Shown here: positions 33,001-44,147 of the stretch, piece by piece | Layout: the number at the start of each line of letters is the position of its first letter | Position numbering within the stretch: the stretch's first letter is position 1 | Assembly: GCF_004337985.1 (NCBI RefSeq) | Contig: NC_043742.1 | Location: forward strand, 6,156,389-6,220,388 | Direction of reading: 5' to 3' | From: Pyricularia pennisetigena | Taxonomy: Eukaryota; Ascomycota; Sordariomycetes; Magnaporthales; Pyriculariaceae | DNA: 64,000 nucleotides | Program-made: the position numbers and the translations under genes | Notes under the pieces: model-generated | Seen by the model: the letters and a program-made list of their open reading frames with translations, nothing else | Database searches by the model: none | What the model was told of the DNA's origin: nothing

Positions 33001-34398
33001 CAAAATACTCCGAATGGTTGAAACGAAAACCAAAAAAGAGCTGTGACGCAATTTATGGTGACAACAGCCAGTCCCAACCATAAAGCACCTCCCAAAAAGT
33101 CGACACGATGATTCATGGCCATAGCAATTTGTTGCAAAGCCTCCATGGTAAACCCGCTTACCCCGAGTCGCTGAAAGAACGCGCCCAATCAATATCTCCC
33201 CCAAAGACCTGTCTAGGCCCTGCGTGTGCATTTATGCACGTTGGCTGCAAGAAACTCCATAGTTCAATGCAGCGCAGCCCGATCGTACTATGTGGGCTGA
33301 GCGCAGCTTTTTCTCCACAGCCTCCCTTTGGCTGACCGAGAACTTCCCCAATGTACCCTTGCTTGCCTTGGCAACCATCCAAGCCATTGTAGAGTTGCTC
33401 CCGCAGTATACAGACATGAAAAAGTAAAATATATGAATACATGAGATGCTTACAAATATTCACTGAGTATATACTGTACATTAAACCTCCTGTCAGATGT
33501 TGAGTGGGAATCATGCACTCGGCGCACTCGGCCAGCCCGACCCATGCTGTCGGAGCTTGCGGCGGCCTTCGGACGGTTTCTGTGACTCCTCGTGGCTCCT
33601 AGTTGTGCCGACCTTTGTGTTGTTATCTTATTTTCGCATCTTATCAAAATCATTCTACCGACCGAGGCCATGCACGGGTGCTTCCTCCCGTATACCCCCA
33701 ACCCCACTTAAGGCAGCCACGCAAAATGCGGTAAAGGCGTCTTTCATCCCGATCGCCAAGCTACACATATTCCTCTGACCGGGAACGAAAAGAACATACA
33801 GCGAATCAGATGGTCCCCTTTCCTTGTGACTAGTCTAGTCTGATCTTGACTGCATAGCCTCCCCGTTAGCTCAGCTGGTGCCCTTTTGCGGGCTCATCAC
33901 TGGACAATCTTGCATCACATTGCGGCTCCGGGCAGTAGAATGCAAGCGTGGGCGTTTGGTCTTGCGCTACGTGAATATGCAGGTTTAAATTGCTTCTGGG
34001 TGGTTGGTGTAAATACTCCCATGATAGAAGTGTATGCCGGGATTGGATGTAGTGCGCCTGCGGCTGGTCGTTTGGGACGAATAGCACATGAACACATTGC
34101 CTCGGCAAGGCTGCAGGCTGTGTTCCAGGCAATCAGCATTGTGAATTAATAATGAACAGTCTATGAAGTAGTATACTCCAAGTTGCATCTGGTGGTGGCT
34201 TATCACCGCCAATCAACCAGAAAGACTTCATCGCCGTGAGGCCAATATCGTGATAGTCAGAGCACGCCATACATGCTTTTCTGTAGAGCAAGACCGTGCC
34301 GGAAACCTCAAATCGAAGGCTTTAGAGCTAGCTATCACCAAGTAATTGAAAAATTTTTGTATTTGCTACATGCTGAAATCTTCTTGGCATATGGCGAG
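30022..34398. other. 4.4-kb region without a supported gene
   Basis: Contains a triplicated 10-bp unit GTGGCCAGCG (30959-30988), T-runs near 31770-31791, and a 5' tRNA-like fragment near 33867. The longest ATG frame (31063-31527, 154 codons) has no domain or convincing codon use, so I leave it uncalled. Part of this is the promoter of the DUF8035-like gene. Confidence 0.5.
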
Positions 34399-37327
34399 TT
34401 AAACCAAGATCCGCTCAAAGGTGTACTCGGCAACCTTTTTGCTGGTCAAATGCCCGACCTCCCTTGGAGTTCTCGTCCTGACCTCTCCGCCCGATACCAC
34501 TTTCTTTTTGGATACCGTATGTCTTGTGGCCTTTGAACCCAAGGGAAGCATCGCCGTGGTGGCATTTGTATTTCCCTCTATAGGTCCATTCGCTGCTGCC
34601 TGGCCACCAGGAGTAATTCCCTTGGAAAGGGATGAGCCATACTTGACCACCTCTGCCAGCACACCTCGCAGATAGACGGCCTCTTCGACACCCTCGAGCG
34701 CGGCACTGACTTCCAGTTTCATCGAGTTGAGAAAGTCGGCTGAATCCGGCTGATCATCCGACCCAGCTGCTAGCGATAACATGTCATTGATGAGCCAACC
34801 ACCGGGTCCCACAGAGTCGATGCATTGGCAGAGCAGGTCGGCGATCAGCCGTATGCTGCTATCCGGGACAGCTTCCAAATCGTCCTCTTCCTTCAGCCTA
34901 GCTCCATCCAGGTATCGACTGGTCCACCCATCCCTGTTCAGCTCCATACGTAGGAGGTAGATCAGAGAAAGCGTCTCCTCCGGTTTGAAGATTTGGCGGA
35001 TTGCACGCACGTTGGCCACAGCAGGACAGGTACCCAGCTTGCCAAATGCAATACTAAGACCTTCTGCACGGGTGCTCGAGTCGTCTCCCAGGTAGTGCTC
35101 TGTCAGATGAAGCTCCTCCTCAAGCAAGTCAAGCTCCATGCCGATTTGGCCATTCTCTTGGGTGCCATTCTCGGTGCCGTTTGTGCCTGACCCAGTCAAC
35201 AAATTCCTGGTCATTTGCTGTGGATCTTGAATAAGCTCTAAGCTGCGCATGGTGATCTTGACGGCAGACAGAATCTCTACAGGGCCCAGCTTGGTAGCCG
35301 CTAACCATACGAGCAGCAGGTCCAGTGTCGGGTCTATCTCGGCAAGGACCTGGGGTAGCTGTTCTGCCAAAATGTCCTCTGAACCGCTGAGATCTGTGTT
35401 GTCTATCTCGAGCGCTGTCTGCAGGTTTGCGGTGGTAAGATGACCAGCTAGTGCCAAGTATTGTATTGTCCCACTCCAAGGAAGACGGCACCGTAGCTGC
35501 CAGCCGAGCAGAGTAGATGCGGTGACACTCGTGACGTTGAATGCCCTTTGAATGGCGTATATAACCATGCGCCTATCAACCGCCTCTAGCTGTTGTGGGA
35601 ACCGCCACTGTGGCAGTTCTCGACCCTTAAAGACCCAGCAAACTCGTCCGTCGCCTCTGGTGGACCTCCGGGGGCCAGCTTCGGTTGTAGCGACGCTGCT
35701 CGAGGACGTCTCGTCCACTTCCATGGCCGTGTTCTCGTCCTGCGCCCCATCGTGCTCCAGCCCGTCATCACAGTGAACCTGGAAGGAGAAGGCCATAAAC
35801 TTCTCGAATTCGGCATAATCGCCAGCCTTGATGTTTTCTTCAGCCAATTTGGCGTCGTCAATCCAAGAACCTAGTCCGTAGATGCTCTCCAGGGATGGGG
35901 GGGTTTGTATCGAAAAGCTCAAAGGGTCAAAGTCGCCGCCTCGCTTGCTAGTCTTGGTGATTGGCGCAGTAACACCCCGGCCGATGGAATCAACCAGAAG
36001 TCCTTCTGCTCTCCGTTTTTTGCTCCTGCCCTTGGGAGCCTCAAGCTGCACGGCTACCAAGGAGGTTCCGCGCACGGCAACTGCCATTTCCAATCGAGAA
36101 AAGTATGCAACAAGTTTCAGCGGCGATTCTTGCTTTCCAGAGGTCTCAAGCGGGAGAGACGCCTGTAGAGATCGATATAGCGGGTTGTACACAGCCAGTT
36201 CCGACGAGGTTGCAGCAAGGACAGATGTCTTTGACAGTCTAAGAAATGAGGTCGCTTTGGGCACGTGAAGCTTGCTGTCGACCCGGGGTATTGCGGACGA
36301 AATATCATATGCAGTGACAGTGTCAACAAAAAGTTCCATCAGGGAGCCCGAAGCAGCGTCCAGGCGGTAGGTTGGGATGCCATCTTCGGTTGAAGGACGC
36401 GAAGGAAAGGGCAGAACACGGAGTTGGGCAAGCCCCTGGCCATTTTTTGTGCTTCCATCAACAGCCTGTGTAGTGGCCACAATGTGGACATGCCTTAGTT
36501 CCTTGCCGTCCACTTCGGCACTTGATAGGAGCACGATGATGTCAGCGTTGATTGTTTGGTCTTTGGATTTCGGTAAGAAGAGTCCTAGCTGCTCCTGGTC
36601 ACCTCCAAAAACACCTTGGACAATGTCTGCCGCGCTGGCAGCTTGAGCAAAATCGATCCGGAAGTTGGCGGATGCAGGAAGTGCCGTGTCCTGCTTGAGG
36701 ATCCCGGCAGAGGTTTGCCACTTCTGCTTCAGTGATTCTCCATCAAGACACAAGATATCTCCCGTGTGCGTCATAGCCAGAAGGTCCGAGTAAGCGCCTG
36801 TGCTGGTGGATTGTGTGACAGCTAGGTACATCACCCGCTGCGATCGAGGAAGAGGCTGCGAGGCGGTCGTTGATGCATTGACGCCAGAAGCACCCAGCGC
36901 ATCTCGGTAGAGCGTGACTTTAGGTCTCGGTTCCAGGGTTGAGGAGTAAGTGTATCTCGTGATGCCGCCGTCTGCGCTCTTCAGCCTCAGAGAAACTGGA
37001 GGGCAGGTGAAAGAAGCCGATGGCGGGACTGGATAAGAAGTAACCAACCGGGATGACGCGACCTGATAATCTCAGAAGGTTTAGTAATTATTACTTGGCC
37101 AAGCGTACGAGTATACTCCAGTTGAGCTTCAACAAACTGACATTGTACAGATTCAATGCCTCGCCATTGATCCCGACGGCAAGCTCTGACCGCTTGCGTT
37201 TTTTGGAGCTCACACCAGCGGACTGACCGAAGACATCGCCTACCACGTAGGTGTCTTCAGTTTGGTCCAAAGTTTTGGGCAGCGCAATAAGCTCATATGG
37301 CTTTTGTATTCTGAACTGTGATGCCAT
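34399..37327 (-). CDS. Utp8-like U3 snoRNA-associated / tRNA-export protein, 949 aa
   Basis: Nucleolar protein; in yeast Utp8 belongs to the t-UTP/UTP-A subcomplex of the small-subunit processome and helps move tRNA out of the nucleolus. ATG at 37327. Exons 37327-37142 and 37062-34399 join in phase 0 (donor GTCAGT, branch TACTAAAC). The N-terminus has the hallmarks I associate with fungal Utp8: RIQKPYELIALPKTLD, the basic patch KKRKRSELAVGINGEAL, then LVTSYPVPPSASFTCPPVSLR. The first half reads as beta-propeller-like strands and the second half as helices. The C-terminus is basic (KKKVVSGGEVRTRTPREVG). Elg1-like lies head-to-head 606 bp away. The family call rests on N-terminal motifs only. 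Confidence 0.7.
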
Positions 37328-37932
37328 CGCAGCTAAATCTCGCGCACCGCACCAAAATAGCTTCAATGCAGGCGAAAAACTCCTGCTACTCAGGTTTGGC
37401 CTTGAGAACTCGACCCTCTCGCGATGCGCCAACCTACCTACCTCACAGAAAAAAAAAAAAATCTCGTCCAACGAATTGCTGCTGCGCAGTGGGGCAATTT
37501 TCTTATCGATTGGAGGGGGCTGACTAATACATGAAACAACCCAAGCCAGCAACCCAGCTCCAGCGCTCCACCCCGTAAAGACTGGGTTCCCTTGTCAGCC
37601 CCGCAATCCCATTAACCAAGTCGCGCCTCACGTACTTGACGACGCGCTGAACGCGTGAAACTTGACGGCACCATTTGCTAGTTAATCATGGCTTCACCAG
37701 CCATGTACTTTTCTCGACTTTTATACACGATTTGAATTCTTGTCCCTAGGATCTGTGAACAGATTTATGGCATCTCTATTACCAAGATTGGCTTTTTCTT
37801 AAATGATATTTTCCTCATTGATGCCGTCATCAGCCTGACTTAATTGGACCCGGAGCTCCTTCCTTTGATAGGCAATTACGACTTACGATATAAAGCATAC
37901 AGAGACAAGCGATCATTCAATCTTTCACAGGC
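37328..37932. other. Divergent promoter region (Utp8-like / Elg1-like)
   Basis: Shared 605-bp upstream region of two divergent genes, with an A-run (37449-37461) in the Utp8-like leader. No gene seen. Confidence 0.55.
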
Positions 37933-40900
37933 ATGTCAGTTCTTCTTCAGCGACTACCCGACGCTGTACCGACTATGGGAGCCTCCGCGGCCGGAAGTGA
38001 CGGCAGACTACATCCATTTTTTACTGCACCACGACCACAAGCCCTAGACGAAGAGCAGCATTGCGAGCTCCAAGCTGCTCTTGGCAGCAGCCCAGCACCA
38101 AATGCTGCCGCTGGGCCAGAATTGGCTTTGAGTAGGGAAGAAGAGCAACCAGACTCCCAGAATGGTGAGCCAAAGAGGCAGAAGCGAAAATCGGAGGCCA
38201 CTGAGGGAAGCACAGGCAAGAAGAGACGGGGCAGACCAAAAAAAGCACAACAATTCACGGACACAACCAGAGACGATGCTTCAATCTCTTCACAGGATCT
38301 CTCCGGATCATTTGATACCAGCACAGCAAACGATCATACCCTACAAGAAACTGCCGACAATATCTGCAGATCTCTACCACCAGTTCTTCCTCCATCTTGC
38401 AATGAGGTACCACAAAACGAAGCGGCGAGTGCAGCCTTGGCTGTACCCACGGATGCAAATGCAGATTCAGGTGTCAAGCCCAAGAAGATGTTGAATTTCA
38501 ACGTCAAGTCAGGAACTCTTGGCTCTCCCCCGAACCCCAAGGAACCTCCGATAAAGGCATCACCAAGCCAGAAGCCCGCGAAGACTCGTGGCCCGCGAAT
38601 CGCAAAGAAGCTCTCGCTGGTGGTATCAGTCAAGTACGGCACGGATGAACAGGCGCGTCTGAGGATTGGCAATAGGATCGAGGAGATTCTCAAGACACAA
38701 TACCACGATAGATCTGTGCCATCTGCACCCACAAAGGATTTACTAGAAACGAACATCTCCCAAGTCGACGTCAAACCCCAAAAGCAGTCCACATCCAACA
38801 AAAAGACTCACCCTTTCTTTCTTGCCAAGGCTCAAAAGACGCACGCATCCTCGGAGAAACAGGCTGTTGAGAAGACACCTGCGGATTCAACAGCACACAA
38901 GGTCTTCACCTCAACGCCCTGCTCCCCAAAAAGATCACGTGCCCAGCAGCTAGATGCTGGACAGACTACGGGCAAAGGTCAAATTCAGTTTGGAACAAGA
39001 CATCTAGGCCTCAAAATACCTGGAGCATGTCTTCCTCCATGGCCTTGGAAAGGGGCTGTCCGCATAGGCGAAGACGACTCGGCCTGGAAGCAACATCAGC
39101 CGGCCTTGTATCGATCCTGCAAAAAGTCCAAAGGGAATGCCACATTAATCAAGCTGGATGAGTCGATTATGACGCGCCTGGCTGCTCAACTTCAGATACC
39201 TGCTGTGGTTCAGGAGCTAAGAAATGTGGACACCGATATGTTCACGCCAGCTCCTCGTGAGCTTCGACTTCCTCGGAAACATTGCGAAAGTGGCAGAAAA
39301 CTGCAAGAAAGGATAAGGAACCAACTCAAAACTCTCGAGTCCAACCTTGGCACCGCTAGATTCTTTGAATCTGTCAAATCTAGCCTTCCAGCACACGATC
39401 GATCACAGCGCGAGTCACAGGCTTGGACACAAAAGTACGCTCCTGGTGCTGTTTCTGACGTTCTCCAGGCGGAGAGGGAAACAAGCCTTCTGAAAGAGTG
39501 GCTCATAGCTCTTCAAGTCCAGTCCGTCGATACCGGCGCCGATACTGCGCTTGGACGTGGAAAAGGGGGCCCCAAAGCAATAGATGCGGGACAAAAGAAA
39601 CGGAAACGGAGAAAGCTTGATAATTTTATTGTCTCGAGCGACGAGGATGATAACGAACTCAATGAACTGTCCGATTCGGAAGCCGAATCCTCTCTGTCAG
39701 TCACTGGAGGCTTTGCCAAGAAAACAGTCATTCGGTCAAGCAAGGCCGCTTCATCCAAGGCTGGCAAGGAAATGCCACGACTGAAGAACGCAGTTGTCAT
39801 CAGTGGTCCCCACGGATGTGGAAAGACCGCAGCCGTTTACGCTGTGGCCAAAGAACTCGGCTTTGAAGTATTTGAGATCAGCCCTGGCAGCCGTCGCAAT
39901 GGCAAAGACATACTCGAGAAGATCGGGGATATGACTAGGAATCATCTTGTGCAGCAGCATCAAGCAAGCGCAGTCACCCCCGGCGATGAGGACGTACATG
40001 TGTCTATTGACGACGGAGTTGCGAAGGAGGTGCAGTCTGGAAAGCAAGCAACCATGGGCTCGTTTTTCAAACCAAACACCAAAACGAAACCGACGCCAAA
40101 GCCACAACCAGCACCAAACCCGGCAGCTTCTACGAAGCAACCAGAGACAAAAAAGGTCACATCCAAGATTCAAAAACAGTCACTGATCCTGCTAGAGGAG
40201 GTCGACATCCTTTACGAGGAGGACAAGAATTTTTGGACAACAGTGATGGGACTTATGGCCCAATCCAAACGACCTTTCATCATGACCTGCAACGACGAGT
40301 CTCTCGTTCCTCTTCAGGCACTTGATCTTCACGGTATCTTTCGCTTCAACCCACCTCCTATTGACGTTGCTGTCGATCGACTTTTGATAATGGCGGCACA
40401 CGAAGGCCACGCCCTCCAAAGAGGTGCTGTTGAATCATTGTATGTATCGCGAGGCCAAGACATGCGTGCGTCAATTGCCGATCTGAACTATTGGTGCCAA
40501 ATCGGCGTTGGGGATCGCAAAGGTGGTTTTGATTGGTTCTACCTGAGATGGCCAAAGGGTATTGACCGGGACGAAGCCGGGGATGTTGTGCGTGTTGTCA
40601 GTGAAGACACGTATCAGGAAGGAATGGGCTGGCTGGATAGAACACCTGAACAGGGAGCTCGGGAGGGATGCCATGGCGAGGAGACCTTGATGCAACATGC
40701 TTGGGATCACTTTGGCCTCGATATAGGCCTCTGGCAGGATTCTAAACCCATGCAGTCGTGGGCCGAGAACTGCCGTGGCTCTGGGAACGGGTCGTCTGCC
40801 GAACGATTGGCAGCTCTTGAGGCATATGACAATTTCACAGATGTCATGAGCATTGCTGATTTAAGCTCTGCGATGGAGACGATATCGTCTAAGGAGGTGA

Positions 40901-41796
40901 GTAGCTAAACTTTGTTCCGCTGGCGTTCAGACCACTTATTAACTGACGCTGAGAAGCTCCCAATCGATGCAACCCTTCCACCACTCCCACCCAAGGCTAG
41001 AGAAGACTTTACGCTCGGCCGGATACTCATTGAAGCGACGCCAATCACAAATTACGATGCCTTGGACACCTCAATCTCGGTTTGTTTGAAGGCGATGGGC
41101 AAACAAGAGCTCTGTCAGACACGCACAAGTCAAGGCTTGTCTTCCAGTCAAAATGAGCTCGCTCCATTGGAAGAAGATCAAGTTATTCCTGCAATCCGGG
41201 ACCATCTCAGCGGACCGTCGTTGGCAACTCCCGCTGTAAACCGGCTCGACTTCGCCATCGCATTTGATCCGATAGCTGTCTCGGAAGAAGCGGCATCGGC
41301 CGGGCCCTCCTCCCATCTCGATCCGTCAGTGTGGGACCGGACGATGAAGATCATCACACTCGATGTTGCGCCGTTCGTCAGGGGAATTGTCGCCTTTGAC
41401 AACCATCTTCATCAACAACGCATGAAGCTGAGCAACCTGATGAGCCAAGGCGGCGCGGGTCCAAAGAAGCGGATGCGCAACACCCGCGCAGCATATTCGG
41501 CCATGGAGGGCGGCCAGAGGAGCACCACTCGAGCTGAGAAGTGGTTCAAGGCCGACATCAACCCTTATTTCGTCAAGGCCACCGCGCCCAGAGGCTGTGC
41601 GGATCTAGTGCCGATACCAGCCATCATGGAGGTGGATGACAGAAACAGGGCCGGTGAGATCGCAGCGCCGGGGTCATCCTGCGACGAAAGCGATCTGGCA
41701 CTGCAGCCGACAGTTACGAATAGAGCGAGGAACAAATTAAGGAAAAGTGTGGTTGGCGCGAGCAGCGACTGTTCCGAGGATGAATTGGCTTCATAA
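37933..41796 (+). CDS. Elg1/ATAD5-like PCNA-unloading AAA+ ATPase, 1268 aa
   Basis: Large subunit of the RFC-like complex that unloads PCNA after replication. Exons 37933-40896 and 40954-41796. The donor GTGAGT pairs with the AG at 40952-40953; the nearer AG (40930) would create an immediate stop. The N-terminal 620 residues are disordered with two HPFF motifs (LHPFFTAPRP, THPFFLAK) and acidic Ser patches of SUMO-motif type. The AAA+ core starts near SQAWTQKYAPGAVSDVLQAE. Walker A is GPHGCGKT (625-632) and Walker B LLEEVD ends at D758. The core ends in FRFNPPPIDVAVDRLL. Between the Walker motifs lies an insertion with a canonical PIP-box, QATMGSFF (705-712). The C-terminal block KKRMRNTRAAYSAMEGG and EKWF are Elg1-like. 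Confidence 0.85.
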
Positions 41797-42210
41797 TACG
41801 ACGAGCAATGGAGTTTCGTGTAGGGAATATGTTTGAGAACAAGCTTTTGAACTCACTAGTTGATTCGAGATATAGTGTTTTTTTGCGTGACATTTTGCCA
41901 TAATGTTTGACAGCCCTATAGAACTGACCTGGGACACATGTATCATCAAACCAAGGATGTCATAAAACACTTTCGCTATTTTTTTCTTCAAAGGGATATG
42001 TGAGGTATGTTTATTTCTGAACGTGTTGTTCATCCAATCTTTGCGTTTCAAGTTTTTGCAAAAAAGCAAGGTACGGAAGTTCATCAATCTCTATTTTATA
42101 TTTATGTTATATATCTGTAGAGAGTTTTGTGACATGTAAATATCAATAGTCAAATCCACTGTCCTGTACGTCATAGATCTAATTGGGAAAATATCGCGAT
42201 TGAACCTTCT
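41797..42210. other. Convergent intergenic region
   Basis: AT-rich 3' flanks of the Elg1-like gene and the RS-rich gene. No gene seen. Confidence 0.6.
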
Positions 42211-44147
42211 TCAGTAATAAGCAACTTCTTGCTCCTTCATTCGCTCCCTGTCACTCCTTCTTGAGTGTGGCATGGGCGACAAGCCACGACGCGTACGTGG
42301 TGGGGGTTCTAAGTAGTCATCCTCGATGGGATCTGGCGCTTCATGACTTGATCGCCTTTCTCGAGGTCTGTCCCCGTCGCGAGGCGGCGAGATTCCTCGC
42401 TCGCGAATCACTCTGTGCTCTTGACAAAACTCCCTCGGTTGTTCGCGGGTTCGCTCATATTCATAGTGTGGCGATGAACTCCGGTCTCCTAGTTCCTCGC
42501 GCCGCTCTCTGACAACTTTCTTGCTTATCATGTTGTGCTCTCGTTTGTCTTCATGTTCCCGTTGGAGGGAGGGAGCTTGTCTCCGGACGATCTCTTGTTG
42601 CTCGACAATTGTTTCCCTGGGTTGACCGTCTCTTACGGGTTTGTGGCCTCGAGAAGAAACGTCACGCTGGCGAATCGTATCGTGTCGTTCTACGGTGATC
42701 ATGTTTGGTTTTGGCTCCAGATCAAGTTCCCGAGTTCGCTCTGATTCCCTGTGATGTTCCAACGGGGGCGCGGTTGCTTTCTCTCGAATTATCTCTCGAG
42801 TTTCGACGACCTTGCGTTTTGGTGTCCGGTCTCGCGGTCTCTCATAATCACGACCAGGCGATGGATCACGACCACGAACAATTTCTCGATGCTCCGTAAT
42901 GATCTCTGTTGACGGCGGGTTGAGAACCTCAGGTTCCGCGTATTTCAAGGAAGACCGAGAAGAAGTGTCTTCTTGCAACACTCGTCTCGCATCATTCTGC
43001 CGTGGCATATCCCGCGGCCATTGACTGGCATCCTCAGGCATGAGCCTGCTGCTCCGGATGGGTGGCTGGTGGATTTCTACTTCCTCTCTTGAGCGACCGA
43101 CTAGCCGTGCTCCCGCATCTGCACGAGCAGCATCGTCACCCCTGTAGCGTGTCTCTTGATGTCGGTACACCATTTCATGCCGGGGCTGAGGGTCTATGCG
43201 ACGACCTTCCAGCTCGGGCCCTGGTCTTCCTTCCCGATCTCGAGCCGCCGGCAAAAATCTTCTGCCCTTGCGATCTTCGTAATACATCCGCTCACGATCA
43301 TATTCTGCGTAGCGCCGGCCATTGCCAGAGCCAACTGATGCCGTGGAATCAGATCGTCGGGGCCGACCCTCCAGCATGGGCCGCCGGCCGTGCGTGATGT
43401 CCTCGATTTTCTGGTGCACTTCCTCACGTTTTTCAAACAGATCTTCCTTTACTTTTTGGACACGCTTGGGAACTTCCCGTGTTTCCCCTGAGCAGGATTA
43501 ATATTAGTTTTAGTGAATCGAAAAAAACGAGTTGAAAAAAGACTCAAAGTCTCACATTCTTCCTTGGGCCCATATGGGAACCCCTTGGGCCAGAATTTGT
43601 GAACTGCCAAAGTCGTGGCGGCAATAGCCCCAAGAAAAATGGCCGTGGTTTTCACAGCATTTTCCTTTTTGGCGTCGTGGGCTGCCTTGCCCTTTGCATC
43701 CTCGTAATGCCGCCTCAGCTCCGACCGCGACTGCGAGTCTGATCTGGATGATGATCTTGAACGTGAACGCGACAGGGACCTGCGCCGTCTCGGCCTGCCA
43801 TTGTCATCACCAGGACGGCCAAAACGCTGTTTCGCACCCGCGCGATCTCGCGATCTTGACCTTGAACGAGAACTTGACAGAGACCTGGAGCGGGAGCGTC
43901 TGCGAGCAGCTGGTCTGCTGCAGCTTCGGGTCTCTGAAGGCGATTGATCACGCAGGCGATCAGTACGGGCTCCGAACCGGGATGATCGCTCCTGAACAGG
44001 CGAGGAAGACCAGCTATCCCCACCTGCTGGTGGTGGTCCTGATATCACATGGGACGGAGAAGGTGAGCGTCTCCGCCCCCGACCCCCTACTGCACGCTGA
44101 TCGCGCGGGGGCGAGGGCGACGGAGATGGCGTGTGGCGGTTGGACAT
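42211..44147 (-). CDS. RS-rich protein with one membrane segment, 622 aa
   Basis: ATG at 44147. Exons 44147-43556 and 43487-42211. The GTGAGA donor and AG acceptor join in phase 1 and create a Trp codon at the junction. The first 150 residues are densely SR/RS dipeptide-rich (RRSRSRSLSSSRSRSRSR), like splicing factors but without an RRM. A single hydrophobic segment follows at about 167-183 (TAIFLGAIAATTLAV), then HKFWPKGFPYGPKEEW. The remaining 420 residues are highly charged with many RERD/HHR-type repeats and predicted long helices. Function unknown. A basic RS domain plus a membrane anchor could mean nuclear-envelope or organelle-surface RNA binding, but that is inference from composition. 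Confidence 0.7.

Noticed and set aside
33858..33882. Perfect A-box TAGCTCAGCTGG after CCCCGT, like the 5' end of a tRNA
   Set aside because: No T-arm, B-box or matching acceptor 3' half within 100 nt. At most a truncated tRNA fragment.
40897..40930. Short 34-nt intron ending at the first AG in the Elg1-like gene
   Set aside because: It would place TAA in frame four codons later and is below normal intron size. The AG at 40953 keeps the frame.
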